Assembly: GCF_039926425.1 (NCBI RefSeq)
Contig: NZ_JBDSWZ010000079.1
Coordinates: 1-64,000, forward strand
DNA from: Dokdonella_A sp039926425
GTDB lineage: Bacteria; Pseudomonadota; Gammaproteobacteria; Xanthomonadales; Rhodanobacteraceae
Length of the DNA: 64,000 nt
Reading direction: 5' to 3'
Part shown: positions 34,615-43,098 of the stretch, one piece after another
How positions within the stretch are numbered: the stretch's first letter is position 1
Layout of the letters: each line of letters opens with the position of its first letter
Position numbers and translations under genes: made by a program
Notes under the pieces: model-generated
Seen by the model: the letters and a program-made list of their open reading frames with translations, nothing else
Told to the model about the DNA's origin: nothing
Database searches by the model: none

Positions 34615-35331
34615 TCAGGGTCTTGGCAAGCCCTCGCCACCGTCGATCCGCGACGTCGACGCATGCGTCCTGACCTCATCAGGCACCGCGAGTGCGGTGA
34701 TCTTGCCAACCGTGACTGTGCCGGTGAGCTGCCCGATGAAAGCCGCAAATTGCGCATCGCGCCTCTTGTCGAAAACCTCTCCGGGCACCGACGCGCCACC
34801 GCCGGACATCTCGTAGACCTGCAAGTTGCCTTTCCAATGGCCGTGGCCGGTCGAGGTGTAGAGATCGGCCTCATAGCGCGCGATGGCGCGGTCCAGGGTC
34901 ACCTTGTTGCCATACTTCGCATCGAGGGTCTGCCATAGCGCATCGGCTTCGGCACGTTGCGGGTCTGTCAGCTCGTCGCTGGCAGCCTTCAGCGCGTTGT
35001 CCACCAGATCACCGTGCGTTTCTGCCGCGATCCGGAACCACGCGACGCCCTGGACCTTGTCGACCGGTACGCCGATGCCGTTGAACAGCATCACGGCTGC
35101 GTTGTATTGCGCGAGCTTGTTGCCCCAGAAGCCGGAGAGCTGGAACATTTCCAGCGCAGCGCGGTAATCCTTGTTCTTGAGGTACCACTGCGCCTTGTGG
35201 TCGAAGTACGTACCCGGGAAAAAGCTGCTGGGTTCCTCCCAGAGCGCGGGGATCGAAGCCGCCGACAAGAGGCCCGTGCATCCATACAAGAGAACGCCGA
35301 GCGTGAAGTGGAGCGGTCGGAAATTCGCCAT
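34615..35331 (-). CDS. Exported Sel1-repeat protein
   Basis: The 238-aa protein starts with a signal-like segment (LHFTLGVLLYGCTGLLSAAS, with a cysteine that might be a lipobox variant). Helical repeats follow, of which AQYNAAVMLFNGIGVPVDKVQGVAWFRIAAE (about residues 70-100) is a clear Sel1 repeat. The C-terminal half has no domain I recognise. The ATG at 35331 has AGGAAG upstream. It is downstream of an unrelated operon and upstream of trpE; function unknown. Confidence 0.7.
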   Translation of the reverse strand: MANFRPLHFTLGVLLYGCTGLLSAASIPALWEEPSSFFPGTYFDHKAQWYLKNKDYRAALEMFQLSGFWGNKLAQYNAAVMLFNGIGVPVDKVQGVAWFRIAAETHGDLVDNALKAASDELTDPQRAEADALWQTLDAKYGNKVTLDRAIARYEADLYTSTGHGHWKGNLQVYEMSGGGASVPGEVFDKRRDAQFAAFIGQLTGTVTVGKITALAVPDEVRTHASTSRIDGGEGLPRP

Positions 35332-35605
35332 GACGGTACTTCCTGCAGGTTCGGACGGAACATACGCGCTGCCCGATTCGCATTGAAAACCCGCCGTCAA
35401 GGAAGGTCAAGTCCGACCGACTCGCTCGACCGCCAACCGCCATCAGGCTTTTTCCCTCGGCCAGCATCCTGCACGGTGCCGGGATGGAGGTGTCGTTGGA
35501 GGACATCTCGAGGGTCCGGTGGCCGGATGCCGCGGAGGGCCGAGCGCGGCAATTGACGTCATGGCGTGGGATGGCTGTACCGAATTCCGGATCGCCACGA
35601 CGCAT

Positions 35606-36637
35606 TCAATTGCCCTCGAAGCCGTCGACGAACACGACGTCGCTCACACGAACGTCTGCCTCGCGCACGATGTCGTAGTCGCTGCCCCCGACCGGGGTAC
35701 CGCGTCCCCAGTACAGTTCGACCGTGTCGTTCGATCCGTCGATGAGGGGGTGGGGCTCGACATCGTCCGCGTCCACGCTGTCCGTCACGGCGAGCGCCGG
35801 TTCCCACGTGACGCCATCGACGGATCGACGCACGGCGACATCGAACTGATTGGCGCTCGCGCGGATCCAGAACAGTGCGAATGCGCCATCGGGCATCACG
35901 ATGGGAAGCGAGTCGTGGTTGTTCCCGGTGGTGGCGAAACCTCGTGCAGCGGCGCTCCAGTCGTACACGTCGGTCGTCGTCTTCACGACCATGGCGAGCT
36001 CGCTGCTGCCGACCTGGTAGCTCGCCAGGTACACGCCGTCCACTTCGCGAAAGGCGATGCGGGGCAACTGGCTTGAGCTCGCGATCGATGTCCTTCGCGT
36101 ATCCCAGGTCGCGCCATCATCGTTCGACTCGGCGACGAAGCTGCCACTGCCCAGCCGCTGATAGCTCATGGTCATCCGACCGTCGACGTGCCGGATGACA
36201 TGCGGGTTGATCTCCCCTCCGCTCGTCCAGCCAAGGTCCAGCTGCGCCTGCTCGGTGAATGTGATGCCGTCGGCGCTCGTCGCGCGGCGAATACGAAAGC
36301 TCGATGCGGCGCTCGCACCCTTCAGGTAGAACAGCACGTAGCTGGAAGGACCGGTCTGGACCAATGCCGGATGCCGTTCATTCGCGGCCGTCGCGATGAT
36401 GGCGATCGGATCGCTCCAGCTACCGCCGTTGTCGAGCGAGTGCGTCATCCACAGATCGCCATCGGTCGTCGTCGGATCGAGCCGCTCGAACACGACCACA
36501 CGGGCACCATCGTCGCTGGACCGGATCACCGATGGCTGGTAATCGAGCGCCGGACCTCCGGTCACATCTCCGAACGCATCGGCGTAGCCACAGCCGAGGA
36601 TCATCAAGGCGATCAATGAATGCCGACAGCCCTTCAT
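35606..36637 (-). CDS. Exported BNR/sialidase-like beta-propeller protein
   Basis: The 343-aa secreted protein has a signal peptide (LIALMILGCGYADAFG) and repeated Asp-box-like turns such as SLDNGGSWSDPI, SNDDGATWDTRR and SVDGVTWEPAL, which mark BNR beta-propellers of sialidases and related exoproteins. Catalytic sialidase residues are not evident, so activity is uncertain. The C-terminus ends VVFVDGFEGN, similar to the end of the exoprotein at 49911-52430. Its ATG overlaps the histidine kinase stop by 4 bp, so it is probably made with that two-component system. Confidence 0.75.
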   Translation of the reverse strand: MKGCRHSLIALMILGCGYADAFGDVTGGPALDYQPSVIRSSDDGARVVVFERLDPTTTDGDLWMTHSLDNGGSWSDPIAIIATAANERHPALVQTGPSSYVLFYLKGASAASSFRIRRATSADGITFTEQAQLDLGWTSGGEINPHVIRHVDGRMTMSYQRLGSGSFVAESNDDGATWDTRRTSIASSSQLPRIAFREVDGVYLASYQVGSSELAMVVKTTTDVYDWSAAARGFATTGNNHDSLPIVMPDGAFALFWIRASANQFDVAVRRSVDGVTWEPALAVTDSVDADDVEPHPLIDGSNDTVELYWGRGTPVGGSDYDIVREADVRVSDVVFVDGFEGN

Positions 36638-38658
36638 TGCGCTTCTCCGTCGGCCAGCCGTCGACGCGGCATGCCGGCCATGGACAGCGAAAACGCCACG
36701 CCCTCGCCGTTCGCGAGATTCACCGCGGACGCATTGCCCCGATGCAGTTCCGCCACGAGGCGAACGACGTACAAGCCAAGGCCAAGGTGCGGCGTCTCGC
36801 CACTGCGCGCGCTGCGTTCTCGGAGCGACACCAGCGAATCGAACAGGCGGTCCTGCATCGCCGCGGGGAGCAGCGGACCTGCATTGGCGACCTCGACGAT
36901 GCTGACCGCCTCGCGCGTACGGAGCGACAGGGCGATCCAGCCGCCCTCCGGCGTGAACGAACATGCATTGTCGAACAGCTTGTCGAGCGCCTGCGCAACC
37001 AGATCCGGTGCGCCGTGGAACGAGACCGGCGCTGCCGGCAGATCGAGTCTCAGTTCGCGCGACCCCGCGAGCGCACGGTAGCCTTCGGCGCATCCGGCGA
37101 TCAGGGCGCAGAGGTCGACGTCTTCCGCTTCTGCCGAAGCAATCGCACGCTCCATCCGGTTCGCCTCGCTCATCGCACGGACGATGCCACCGAGGCGTTC
37201 CGCGCCGTCGCGGGCACGCGAGAGATACGGTCGAGCGGACGCCGGCAGCGGCTGATGGTCGAGGTTGTCGAGTGAGGACTTCACGATGGCCAGCGGCGTG
37301 TTGAGCTCGTGCGAGAGTTTGGACGCCAGCGTGCGCAGGTATTCCGTATAGGATCCGACCTCGTCGACGAGCTTGGCGAAACTTCGCGCGAGGTCACCGA
37401 GTTCGTCGGGCGAATCGATCAGCGGCAACGGGACGTCCAGACGTCCGGACGTCCGCACAGCACTCTCGGCTGCGTTGCGCAGGCGGCGGATGCGGAACGA
37501 GAGCGAGGCGCCGAACAGCAGCAGAATCGCACCGGAGACCAGCAGCGCGGCCAGTGTCGCCGTGGCAAGACCCATCAGAGCCCGATTGGCGAGCAGCGGC
37601 AGGGCGCGACTGGCTTGTTCGAGCACCAGCGCACCGCGCGACTCGTCGCCCTCGCGCAGCGGCACCGCCACTGCGAGAAGCACCACGCCGTCCTGGTTGC
37701 CGGCACGCCAGCTGGTCGCGACGATGCCGGACAGCGCCTGCCAGACCTCGGGCGCATCAATGAGTGGCGCGGCAACGCCGAGTGCGGCGGACCCTGCGAA
37801 ACCGGGAGCGACCACGCCACGGTAAACCAGATTCGCCAACCAACCCGATTCGCTCGACGGTGCGGGGTCGGCAGCGACGAGGCGACCTGCATCCGCGAGC
37901 AGCCAGCCGTCCGCCGTCACGATTCGCGCGCGCGCATGTTCGGGCACCAGCGGCTTCAGCGTGCGCGCGGCGCCCTCGTCGTAACCGATCACGCTGCGCA
38001 GCTCCGGCTCGTCGGCGCCGCCCTGCGCGGCATCGAACGCGGCGATGCCGATCTTCTCCGGCAAGTTGCCGCGCAGGCGAAGTTCGATCCGGTAGCCCGA
38101 GCCATCCTCCTGCAGCACGCCACCGACATGTTCGGGCAACGGGTCACCGCTGCCGATCGCCGGCGCATCGAACGAACCGGGTGCGGCACTCGACAGCAGG
38201 TAACGTCGCGTCTGCGAACCGCGAGACAGCACGAGTGTCACGTGATCGCTGGTCGCGGAACGCGAATCGGCTGGATCGACGCGCGTGCGCGTCGCGTCGC
38301 GCACCTCCGCCAGCAGGTACAGGTCGTCCGCTCGGCGGGCCAGGGTCACGCGCAGCTTCTGTGAGTCCTGCGCGGGACCGAGCGCCTGTGCAAATGGCCG
38401 CAGCGCCGACCAATCATCAGCATAGCCGTCGACCGTCACGGGTTCCTCGAGTCGGTTTGCGTAGATCACCGCGCCGGCGGGCGCCATCTGCACGTGCGAC
38501 GCCACCAGCGCCATGGCGAGCATGTCGGCCGATGCGACCAGCGCCTGCTCCTGACCTTGTCGCAGCAGCGCTTCGGTCTGCCGGACGAACTGCCAGCCGG
38601 CCCACGGCAACGCAAGCGTCGACAGCGCCACCAGCAGGAGTTTGAAGCGGAGGGACAT
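36634..38658 (-). CDS. Sensor histidine kinase resembling dedicated-sortase-system kinases
   Basis: The 674-aa kinase has an N-terminal membrane helix (LLLVALSTLALPWAGWQFV), a large periplasmic region with a CBM9-like domain (VTVDGYADDWSAL through HVTLVLSRG, about 75-150), and a second helix near 370-390. HAMP follows, then an H-box (LSHELNTPLAIVKSSLDNL) and a HATPase domain (LGLGLYVVRLVAEL). The layout and N-terminus resemble the histidine kinase of the proteobacterial dedicated sortase system (TIGR03785-like, from memory), but no sortase is in the window. The ATG at 38658 is preferred because the longer frame reads through the GGGAATC repeat. Confidence 0.82.
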   Translation of the reverse strand: MSLRFKLLLVALSTLALPWAGWQFVRQTEALLRQGQEQALVASADMLAMALVASHVQMAPAGAVIYANRLEEPVTVDGYADDWSALRPFAQALGPAQDSQKLRVTLARRADDLYLLAEVRDATRTRVDPADSRSATSDHVTLVLSRGSQTRRYLLSSAAPGSFDAPAIGSGDPLPEHVGGVLQEDGSGYRIELRLRGNLPEKIGIAAFDAAQGGADEPELRSVIGYDEGAARTLKPLVPEHARARIVTADGWLLADAGRLVAADPAPSSESGWLANLVYRGVVAPGFAGSAALGVAAPLIDAPEVWQALSGIVATSWRAGNQDGVVLLAVAVPLREGDESRGALVLEQASRALPLLANRALMGLATATLAALLVSGAILLLFGASLSFRIRRLRNAAESAVRTSGRLDVPLPLIDSPDELGDLARSFAKLVDEVGSYTEYLRTLASKLSHELNTPLAIVKSSLDNLDHQPLPASARPYLSRARDGAERLGGIVRAMSEANRMERAIASAEAEDVDLCALIAGCAEGYRALAGSRELRLDLPAAPVSFHGAPDLVAQALDKLFDNACSFTPEGGWIALSLRTREAVSIVEVANAGPLLPAAMQDRLFDSLVSLRERSARSGETPHLGLGLYVVRLVAELHRGNASAVNLANGEGVAFSLSMAGMPRRRLADGEAQ

Positions 38659-38676
38659 GCGCTTGAGCCGGGGAGT

Positions 38677-38700
38677 GGGGAATCGGGAATCGGGAATCGG
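38677..38700. repeat. Tandem GGGAATC repeat
   Basis: Three copies of GGGAATC plus a partial fourth lie between the kinase and response regulator genes. Short tandem GGGAATC runs between genes are common in Xanthomonadaceae genomes (recollection, not searched). If translated in the kinase frame they give a non-homologous IPDSRFP-type extension, which argues against the upstream start. Confidence 0.7.
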
Positions 38701-38752
38701 AGCCATGTGCAGCCGGTACGCGCCGCTCTACCCATTCCCTGTTCCGTGGTTT

Positions 38753-39448
38753 CTATTCCCGGCCTTTCCAGCGATACCCCGCCCCATGCACCGTATCGAT
38801 CGCGTCGAACGCGGGATCGATCGCGATGAATTTCTTGCGGATGCGCTTGATGTGCGAGGTGATCGTGGCGTCGTCGACAACGACCTGCGCATCGCGCATC
38901 AACTGGTCGCGGTTCTTCACGTGGCCGGGAAAACGTACCAGCGTATGCACCATCCAGAATTCGGTGACAGTGAGCGGCACGTCGACTCCGTTCCAGCTGA
39001 CGCGCATGCGCTCGGTCTCGATCGCGAGCGGCCCTTGCGTGATCACGCTGTCCGCCGCAACCGGTTTGCGCAACGCCTCCATGCGTCGGAACAACGCGTT
39101 GATACGCGCCGCGAGCTGGTGCAGCGAGATGTCCTTGGCGAGGTAGTCGTCGGCACCGAGACGCAGGCCCGAGATCACGTCGAAATCCGAATCGCGCGCA
39201 GTGAGGAACAGGATCGGCAACGTCGGCGCCTTCGCGCGCAAACCCCGGCAGAGTTCGAAGCCGCCTTCGGGTTCATCGCCGAGACCGACATCGATGATCA
39301 CCAGCTCTGGCAACCGCTGCGCGAACGCGATTTCCGCTTCGCCGCGCGATGCGTAGCCACGCACGTCGTAGCCCAGCCGGGTCAACGCCTTGGAATAGTT
39401 GGCGCGGATCAGCGGTTCGTCTTCGACGATGGCGATGCTGCGGGGCAT
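38753..39448 (-). CDS. OmpR-family response regulator, sortase-system type
   Basis: The 231-aa regulator has a receiver domain with phospho-acceptor Asp53 (LVIIDVGLGDEPEGG), the switch Thr in LFLTARDS, and Lys in YLAKDISL. A winged-helix DNA-binding domain follows, ending DTVHGAGYRWKG. Its receiver resembles that of the dedicated sortase response regulators (IVEDEP, IIDVGLGDE, GGFELCRGLRA). It is 94 bp upstream of its cognate kinase, and the exoprotein gene follows, so kinase output may control surface proteins. Confidence 0.88.
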   Translation of the reverse strand: MPRSIAIVEDEPLIRANYSKALTRLGYDVRGYASRGEAEIAFAQRLPELVIIDVGLGDEPEGGFELCRGLRAKAPTLPILFLTARDSDFDVISGLRLGADDYLAKDISLHQLAARINALFRRMEALRKPVAADSVITQGPLAIETERMRVSWNGVDVPLTVTEFWMVHTLVRFPGHVKNRDQLMRDAQVVVDDATITSHIKRIRKKFIAIDPAFDAIDTVHGAGYRWKGRE

Positions 39449-39624
39449 GGCGGACTCCTGAACGTGGATCCGAGCTTACGCAGGCGTCGCCGACCCGCGC
39501 AATGGCGGGAGGGGAGCTGCCATCGAATCGCCACAAACGGTCGCCGGATCGCCTCAACCCGAGCGCGGCACGGGCCGCTGCCGGCGTTGCAATGGCGTCG
39601 CACCCACTGCCGAGTCCCCATCCC

Positions 39625-39738
39625 ATGAAGACCGAACGCCCCGATCCCAACGCGGAGCTCTACACCCGCGAACCTCTACGCGTGGTTTTTGCGCTGCTCG
39701 CGCTCGCCCTCGGGCTTGCCACCGCGCTGAACTTCTGA
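39625..39738 (+). CDS. 37-aa putative membrane peptide
   Basis: The small ORF encodes a charged N-terminus (MKTERPDPNAELYTREP) and one hydrophobic helix (LRVVFALLALALGLATALNF). No clear Shine-Dalgarno is visible. A second small ORF begins 13 bp later, and a likely terminator follows both. I do not recognise a family. The topology is reminiscent of small single-span peptides such as antenna subunits, but there is no conserved histidine in the helix, so I do not call it one. Confidence 0.35.
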   Translation: MKTERPDPNAELYTREPLRVVFALLALALGLATALNF

Positions 39739-39751
39739 AACGCAGACGACG

Positions 39752-39946
39752 ATGAAGTTTCATCTGCCCAACAACCGGCGCGCAGCTCCGCCTCGAGCGT
39801 GTTGCGATCCCGCGTTCGACGACATCGGCGATTCGTTCTGGCTCGGCGCGGAGGCCCTGGTCGCCCCAGCGTGTCTCGCGGCACTGCGCGACGCCGATCG
39901 CCTGGTCGCCGACGAGTGTGCCGATCCAATGTGGCTCGGGATCTGA
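39752..39946 (+). CDS. 64-aa hypothetical peptide
   Basis: A 64-codon ORF (MKFHLPNNRRAAPPRACC...) rich in Ala, Asp and Cys, with four cysteines and no membrane helix. It has only a weak ribosome-binding site. It lies between the 37-aa membrane peptide and a plus-strand terminator, which is the main reason to keep it. It may be non-coding. Confidence 0.3.
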   Translation: MKFHLPNNRRAAPPRACCDPAFDDIGDSFWLGAEALVAPACLAALRDADRLVADECADPMWLGI

Positions 39947-39987
39947 CCCACGCATCACGCCTTCAACCACAACCCTGTTGTCTTCCT

Positions 39988-40038
39988 GCGCCGGCCGAAT
40001 GCCCCCCCTCCTCCCCGAGGGCCGGCGCGGGACCTTTT
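39988..40038 (+). terminator. Likely rho-independent terminator after two small ORFs
   Basis: A perfect 9-bp stem GCGCCGGCC (39988-39996) / GGCCGGCGC (40020-40028) encloses a pyrimidine-rich loop, and TTTT follows at 40035-40038. It ends plus-strand transcription from the small ORFs at 39625-39946, which supports those being transcribed. Confidence 0.45.
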
Positions 40039-40190
40039 ATGGCCATGGATGGCCGGTATGCCGGGTCTTAAGGCGTTCCCGACGCTGGCAGACATTCCCC
40101 ACATCCATGTGGGTCAAAATGCAGGAGCAATTTCCGGCGATGACCATGGATGCTGGGCGTACGGAAAACGAAGGGGAATTTCCACAGACA

Positions 40191-40267
40191 ACGTCATTCC
40201 CGCGAAGGCGGGAATCCATTTTCTAGCGCCACGGCAAAATGGATTCCCGCCTTCGCGGGAATGACGT
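40191..40267. repeat. 32-bp perfect inverted repeat (REP-like doublet)
   Basis: Arms at 40191-40222 and 40236-40267 are exact reverse complements, separated by 13 bp. Each arm contains CATTCCCGCGAAGGCGGGAA, itself a hairpin and a very widespread proteobacterial intergenic repeat. It lies directly downstream of rpe (minus), where the folded RNA could also act as a terminator or mRNA stabiliser. No transposase is nearby. Confidence 0.85.
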
Positions 40268-40287
40268 CCATAGACACTGTTTATCGA

Positions 40288-40962
40288 TCAGCCGCCTTCG
40301 ATCGCCGCATGCATGCGCGCGATCACTGCCTTGTAGTCCTTCTCGCTGAAGATCGCCGAACCGGCAACGAACGTGTCGGCGCCGGCCCGCGCGATCTCCG
40401 CGATGTTGTCGGGCTTCACGCCGCCGTCGATTTCGAGGCGGATCGCGCGACCACTTGCGTCGATGCGCTCGCGGGCGGCGCGCAGCTTGTCGAGTGCGGA
40501 CGGGATGAAGCTCTGGCCGCCGAAACCCGGATTGACCGACATGATCAGCACCAGGTCGATTTTGTCGAGCACGTAGTCCAGATAATTGAGCGAGGTCGCC
40601 GGATTGAACACGAGGCCGGCCTGGCAACCGGACGCCTTGATCAGCTGGATCGTGCGGTCGATATGCTCGCTCGCCTCGGGATGGAAGCTGATCGTGGTCG
40701 CGCCGGCCTTGGCGAAGTCGGGCACGATGCGATCGACCGGCTTGACCATCAGGTGCACGTCGATCGGCGCGGTGACACCGTGCTTGCGCAGCGCTTCGCA
40801 CACCAGCGGGCCGATCGTCAGGTTCGGCACGTAGTGATTGTCCATCACGTCGAAATGCACCCACTTCGCGCCGGCCGCGAGCACCGCGTCGACCTCCTGG
40901 CCAAGGCGCGCGAAGTTGGCGGAAAGAATCGATGGGGCGATGACGGGGTTTTGCTTGGCCAC
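40288..40962 (-). CDS. rpe: Ribulose-phosphate 3-epimerase
   Basis: Rpe (224 aa) interconverts ribulose-5-phosphate and xylulose-5-phosphate in the pentose phosphate pathway. TIM-barrel motifs are clear: IAPSILSANFARLGQEV, HFDVMDNHYVPNLTIGP, IDVHLMVKPVDR, VLIMSVNPGFGGQSFI and EIDGGVKPDN. I choose a GTG start at 40962 because AGGAG lies about 6 bp upstream and the product matches family length. The frame is open upstream but reads through a REP-like element. No cbb (Calvin cycle) genes are nearby. Confidence 0.94.
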   Translation of the reverse strand: MAKQNPVIAPSILSANFARLGQEVDAVLAAGAKWVHFDVMDNHYVPNLTIGPLVCEALRKHGVTAPIDVHLMVKPVDRIVPDFAKAGATTISFHPEASEHIDRTIQLIKASGCQAGLVFNPATSLNYLDYVLDKIDLVLIMSVNPGFGGQSFIPSALDKLRAARERIDASGRAIRLEIDGGVKPDNIAEIARAGADTFVAGSAIFSEKDYKAVIARMHAAIEGG

Positions 40963-41027
40963 GTTCGTCTCCTGGCTGCGGCGCTCATGCGGCTCGGCGC
41001 CGCGACATCGGACAAGCCTAAGGCATT

Positions 41028-41053
41028 GAGGCTGAAGCCGCTCCGACAAAAGC
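41028..41053. repeat. REP-like half element
   Basis: GAGGCTGAAGCCGCTCCGAC followed by AAAAGC resembles one arm of the GGAGCGGCTTCAGCC REP family of Pseudomonas and Xanthomonadaceae (from memory). It lies between rpe and djlA. Only a single arm is clear. Confidence 0.4.
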
Positions 41054-41102
41054 GTCTATTCTTGAGACGGCGAATGGGCTTTCGCAAGCCGGTTCGCTCG
41101 AA

Positions 41103-41888
41103 TCATTTCTGGCCGCGTTCGGATTTGATGTGCTCATAAGCAGCATTGATCTCGCGTGCGCGCGACTCCGCGCGGCGCTTGATCTCGTCGGGCACATCGC
41201 TTCCGAGCTTGTCCGGATGGTGCTGGCTCATCAGCTTTCGATAGGCGCGCTTGACGTCACTGTCGTTCGCGCCGCGTTCGATGCCGAGCACGGCGTACGG
41301 ATCGACGTCGGACGGACGCGCCGACGGCGGCGGCCGCTGGCCATAGCCACGGGATCCGGACGCCGCGGACGCGTACCCCTTCATTGCCGACAGGGCTGCG
41401 AGCTCGTGTTCGCCGACGCCGAGCGACGCGCACAGCCGCCGGACCAAGGTCAGTTTGGCCTGTGCCAACGCGCCTTCTGCGTAGACGAGATCAAGCAGCA
41501 GGTCGAGCACGATGAAGGCGAGGTCGCGACGACCGCTGCACCAGGCGCGCAAGCCGACGATTGCCGAGTCCGCCTCGAAGTTGTCCTGCTTGCCGACGGT
41601 GAAGCGCGTGATCGCGACGCGCCGTTGCTCCGTATCGAGGCGCAACCGCGACATCAACGCCTCGGCCGCGGCGATCTCCGGCTGCGACACGCGCCCGTCC
41701 GACTTCGCCAGCGCGCCGGCGAACGCGAACAGTGGCTCGATGAAACCCTGTCCCATCGACGGCGACTTGCGCCGCGACACCGCGTTGTCGTACATGTGGC
41801 CGAACATCGCGCCGATCAGCAAGCCGATCGGGTTGTGAAACAGGAACAGGCCGACGATTGCGCCGACCAGCTTGCCAACGATGCTCAT
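41103..41888 (-). CDS. djlA: Co-chaperone DjlA-like J-domain protein
   Basis: The 261-aa protein has an N-terminal membrane segment (LVGAIVGLFLFHNPIGLLIGAMFGHMYD), a TerB-like middle domain (FIEPLFAFAGALAKSDGRVSQ through the 160s), and a C-terminal J domain (DPYAVLGIERGANDSDVKRAYRKLMSQHHPDKL) with the HPD motif. This is the DjlA layout; DjlA anchors DnaK to the inner membrane. The ATG at 41888 has GGAG 7 bp upstream. Confidence 0.92.
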   Translation of the reverse strand: MSIVGKLVGAIVGLFLFHNPIGLLIGAMFGHMYDNAVSRRKSPSMGQGFIEPLFAFAGALAKSDGRVSQPEIAAAEALMSRLRLDTEQRRVAITRFTVGKQDNFEADSAIVGLRAWCSGRRDLAFIVLDLLLDLVYAEGALAQAKLTLVRRLCASLGVGEHELAALSAMKGYASAASGSRGYGQRPPPSARPSDVDPYAVLGIERGANDSDVKRAYRKLMSQHHPDKLGSDVPDEIKRRAESRAREINAAYEHIKSERGQK

Positions 41889-42145
41889 CGGCAATCTCCA
41901 TGGCGCGCGCGCATGCGATCGCTGAGGTGTCGCGGTTGCGCTGCGGGAACGGGAGACATCGACGTGATCAAGGATGGGGTCGCGCGCAATCGGACAGGGC
42001 GGCGGATTCTAGCAAGCGCCTGATGAAGCGGCATTCACGATTCCCCGCGCGGGCTCTGTCACTTCGCTCCAGGTACCCGCGACGCGACGGCGCTGCAAGC
42101 CGCGCCTTACAATCACCCGCCCGCGAACCGTCATCGGAATCCATC

Positions 42146-43042
42146 GTGCCAACCGTTCTCTCCGAATCGAATCTTCCCGGCCTCGACCTCATTCACCGCG
42201 GCAAGGTGCGCGATGTGTACGCGTTGGGCTTGGACGAACTGCTGATGGTCGCGACCGACCGGCTTTCCGCGTTCGATGTCGTGCTTCCCGATCCGATTCC
42301 GGGCAAGGGTGAGATGCTCTGTCAGATCTCCAACTTCTGGTTCGCGCAGACCGCGCACCTGATCCCGAACCACCTGACCGGAAAGCGCGTCGCCGACGCG
42401 CTGCCGCCTGGCGTCGACCCCGCGTTGTACGAAAGGCGCAGCGTCGTGACGAAACGCCTCAAGCCCGTGCCGGTCGAGGCGATCGCGCGTGGTTATCTGA
42501 TCGGCTCGGGATGGAAGGACTACCAGGCGACCGGCTCGCTGTGCGGAATTCAACTGCCCGCCGGTCTGCGTCAGGCCGAGCGGCTGCCCGAACCGATTTT
42601 CACGCCGTCCACGAAAGCCGCCGTTGGCGCACACGACGAGAACATCGGATTCGACCAGGTCGTCGCGACGATCGGCGCGGATCTGGCCGAGCAGGTGCGC
42701 TCCGCGACGCTCGCCATCTACGGCTTTGCCGCGCGTTATGCGGCGGACCGCGGAATCCTCATCGCCGACACCAAGTTCGAGTTCGGAACGGATTCCGCCG
42801 GCACGCTGTACGTGATGGACGAGATGCTGACGCCCGACTCCTCGCGCTTCTGGCCGGCGAGCGACTACCGTGTCGGCATCAGCCCACCCAGCTACGACAA
42901 GCAGTTCGTGCGCGATTACCTTGAGACGCTCCGCTGGAACAAGACCGCCCCGGGACCGATGCTGCCGCGCGCGGTGATCGAGGGCACGGCAGCGAAGTAC
43001 GCCGAAGCGTTGCAGAAGCTTGCCGGCATCGTCGTCGACTGA
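42146..43042 (+). CDS. purC: SAICAR synthetase
   Basis: PurC (298 aa) joins aspartate to CAIR in purine synthesis. The sequence shows HRGKVRDVYALG, LLMVATDRLSAFDVVLPDPIPGKG, RRSVVTKRLKPVPVEAIARGYLIGSG in parts, and DTKFEFG / DEMLTPDSSRFWP. The long form (about 300 aa) is typical of this branch. The start is a GTG at 42146; the upstream open frame lacks homology. Confidence 0.95.
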   Translation: MPTVLSESNLPGLDLIHRGKVRDVYALGLDELLMVATDRLSAFDVVLPDPIPGKGEMLCQISNFWFAQTAHLIPNHLTGKRVADALPPGVDPALYERRSVVTKRLKPVPVEAIARGYLIGSGWKDYQATGSLCGIQLPAGLRQAERLPEPIFTPSTKAAVGAHDENIGFDQVVATIGADLAEQVRSATLAIYGFAARYAADRGILIADTKFEFGTDSAGTLYVMDEMLTPDSSRFWPASDYRVGISPPSYDKQFVRDYLETLRWNKTAPGPMLPRAVIEGTAAKYAEALQKLAGIVVD

Positions 43043-43098
43043 GCGATGATTGGCGCTGTTGCGGCGCGAAGCAACGCGCGCCAACCACGGGAGCGATC

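Noticed and set aside
38677..38700. Tandem GGGAATC run as a possible CRISPR or VNTR locus
   Set aside because: Seven-base units without spacers, only about three copies; a simple intergenic tandem repeat.
36634..38706. Longer start for the histidine kinase at 38706
   Set aside because: The extra 16 residues are translated GGGAATC repeat; the Met at 38658 directly precedes the membrane helix.
39625..39738. 37-aa peptide as a light-harvesting (PufA/PufB-like) subunit
   Set aside because: The helix lacks the conserved bacteriochlorophyll-binding histidine and the locus is far from puf or puc genes.
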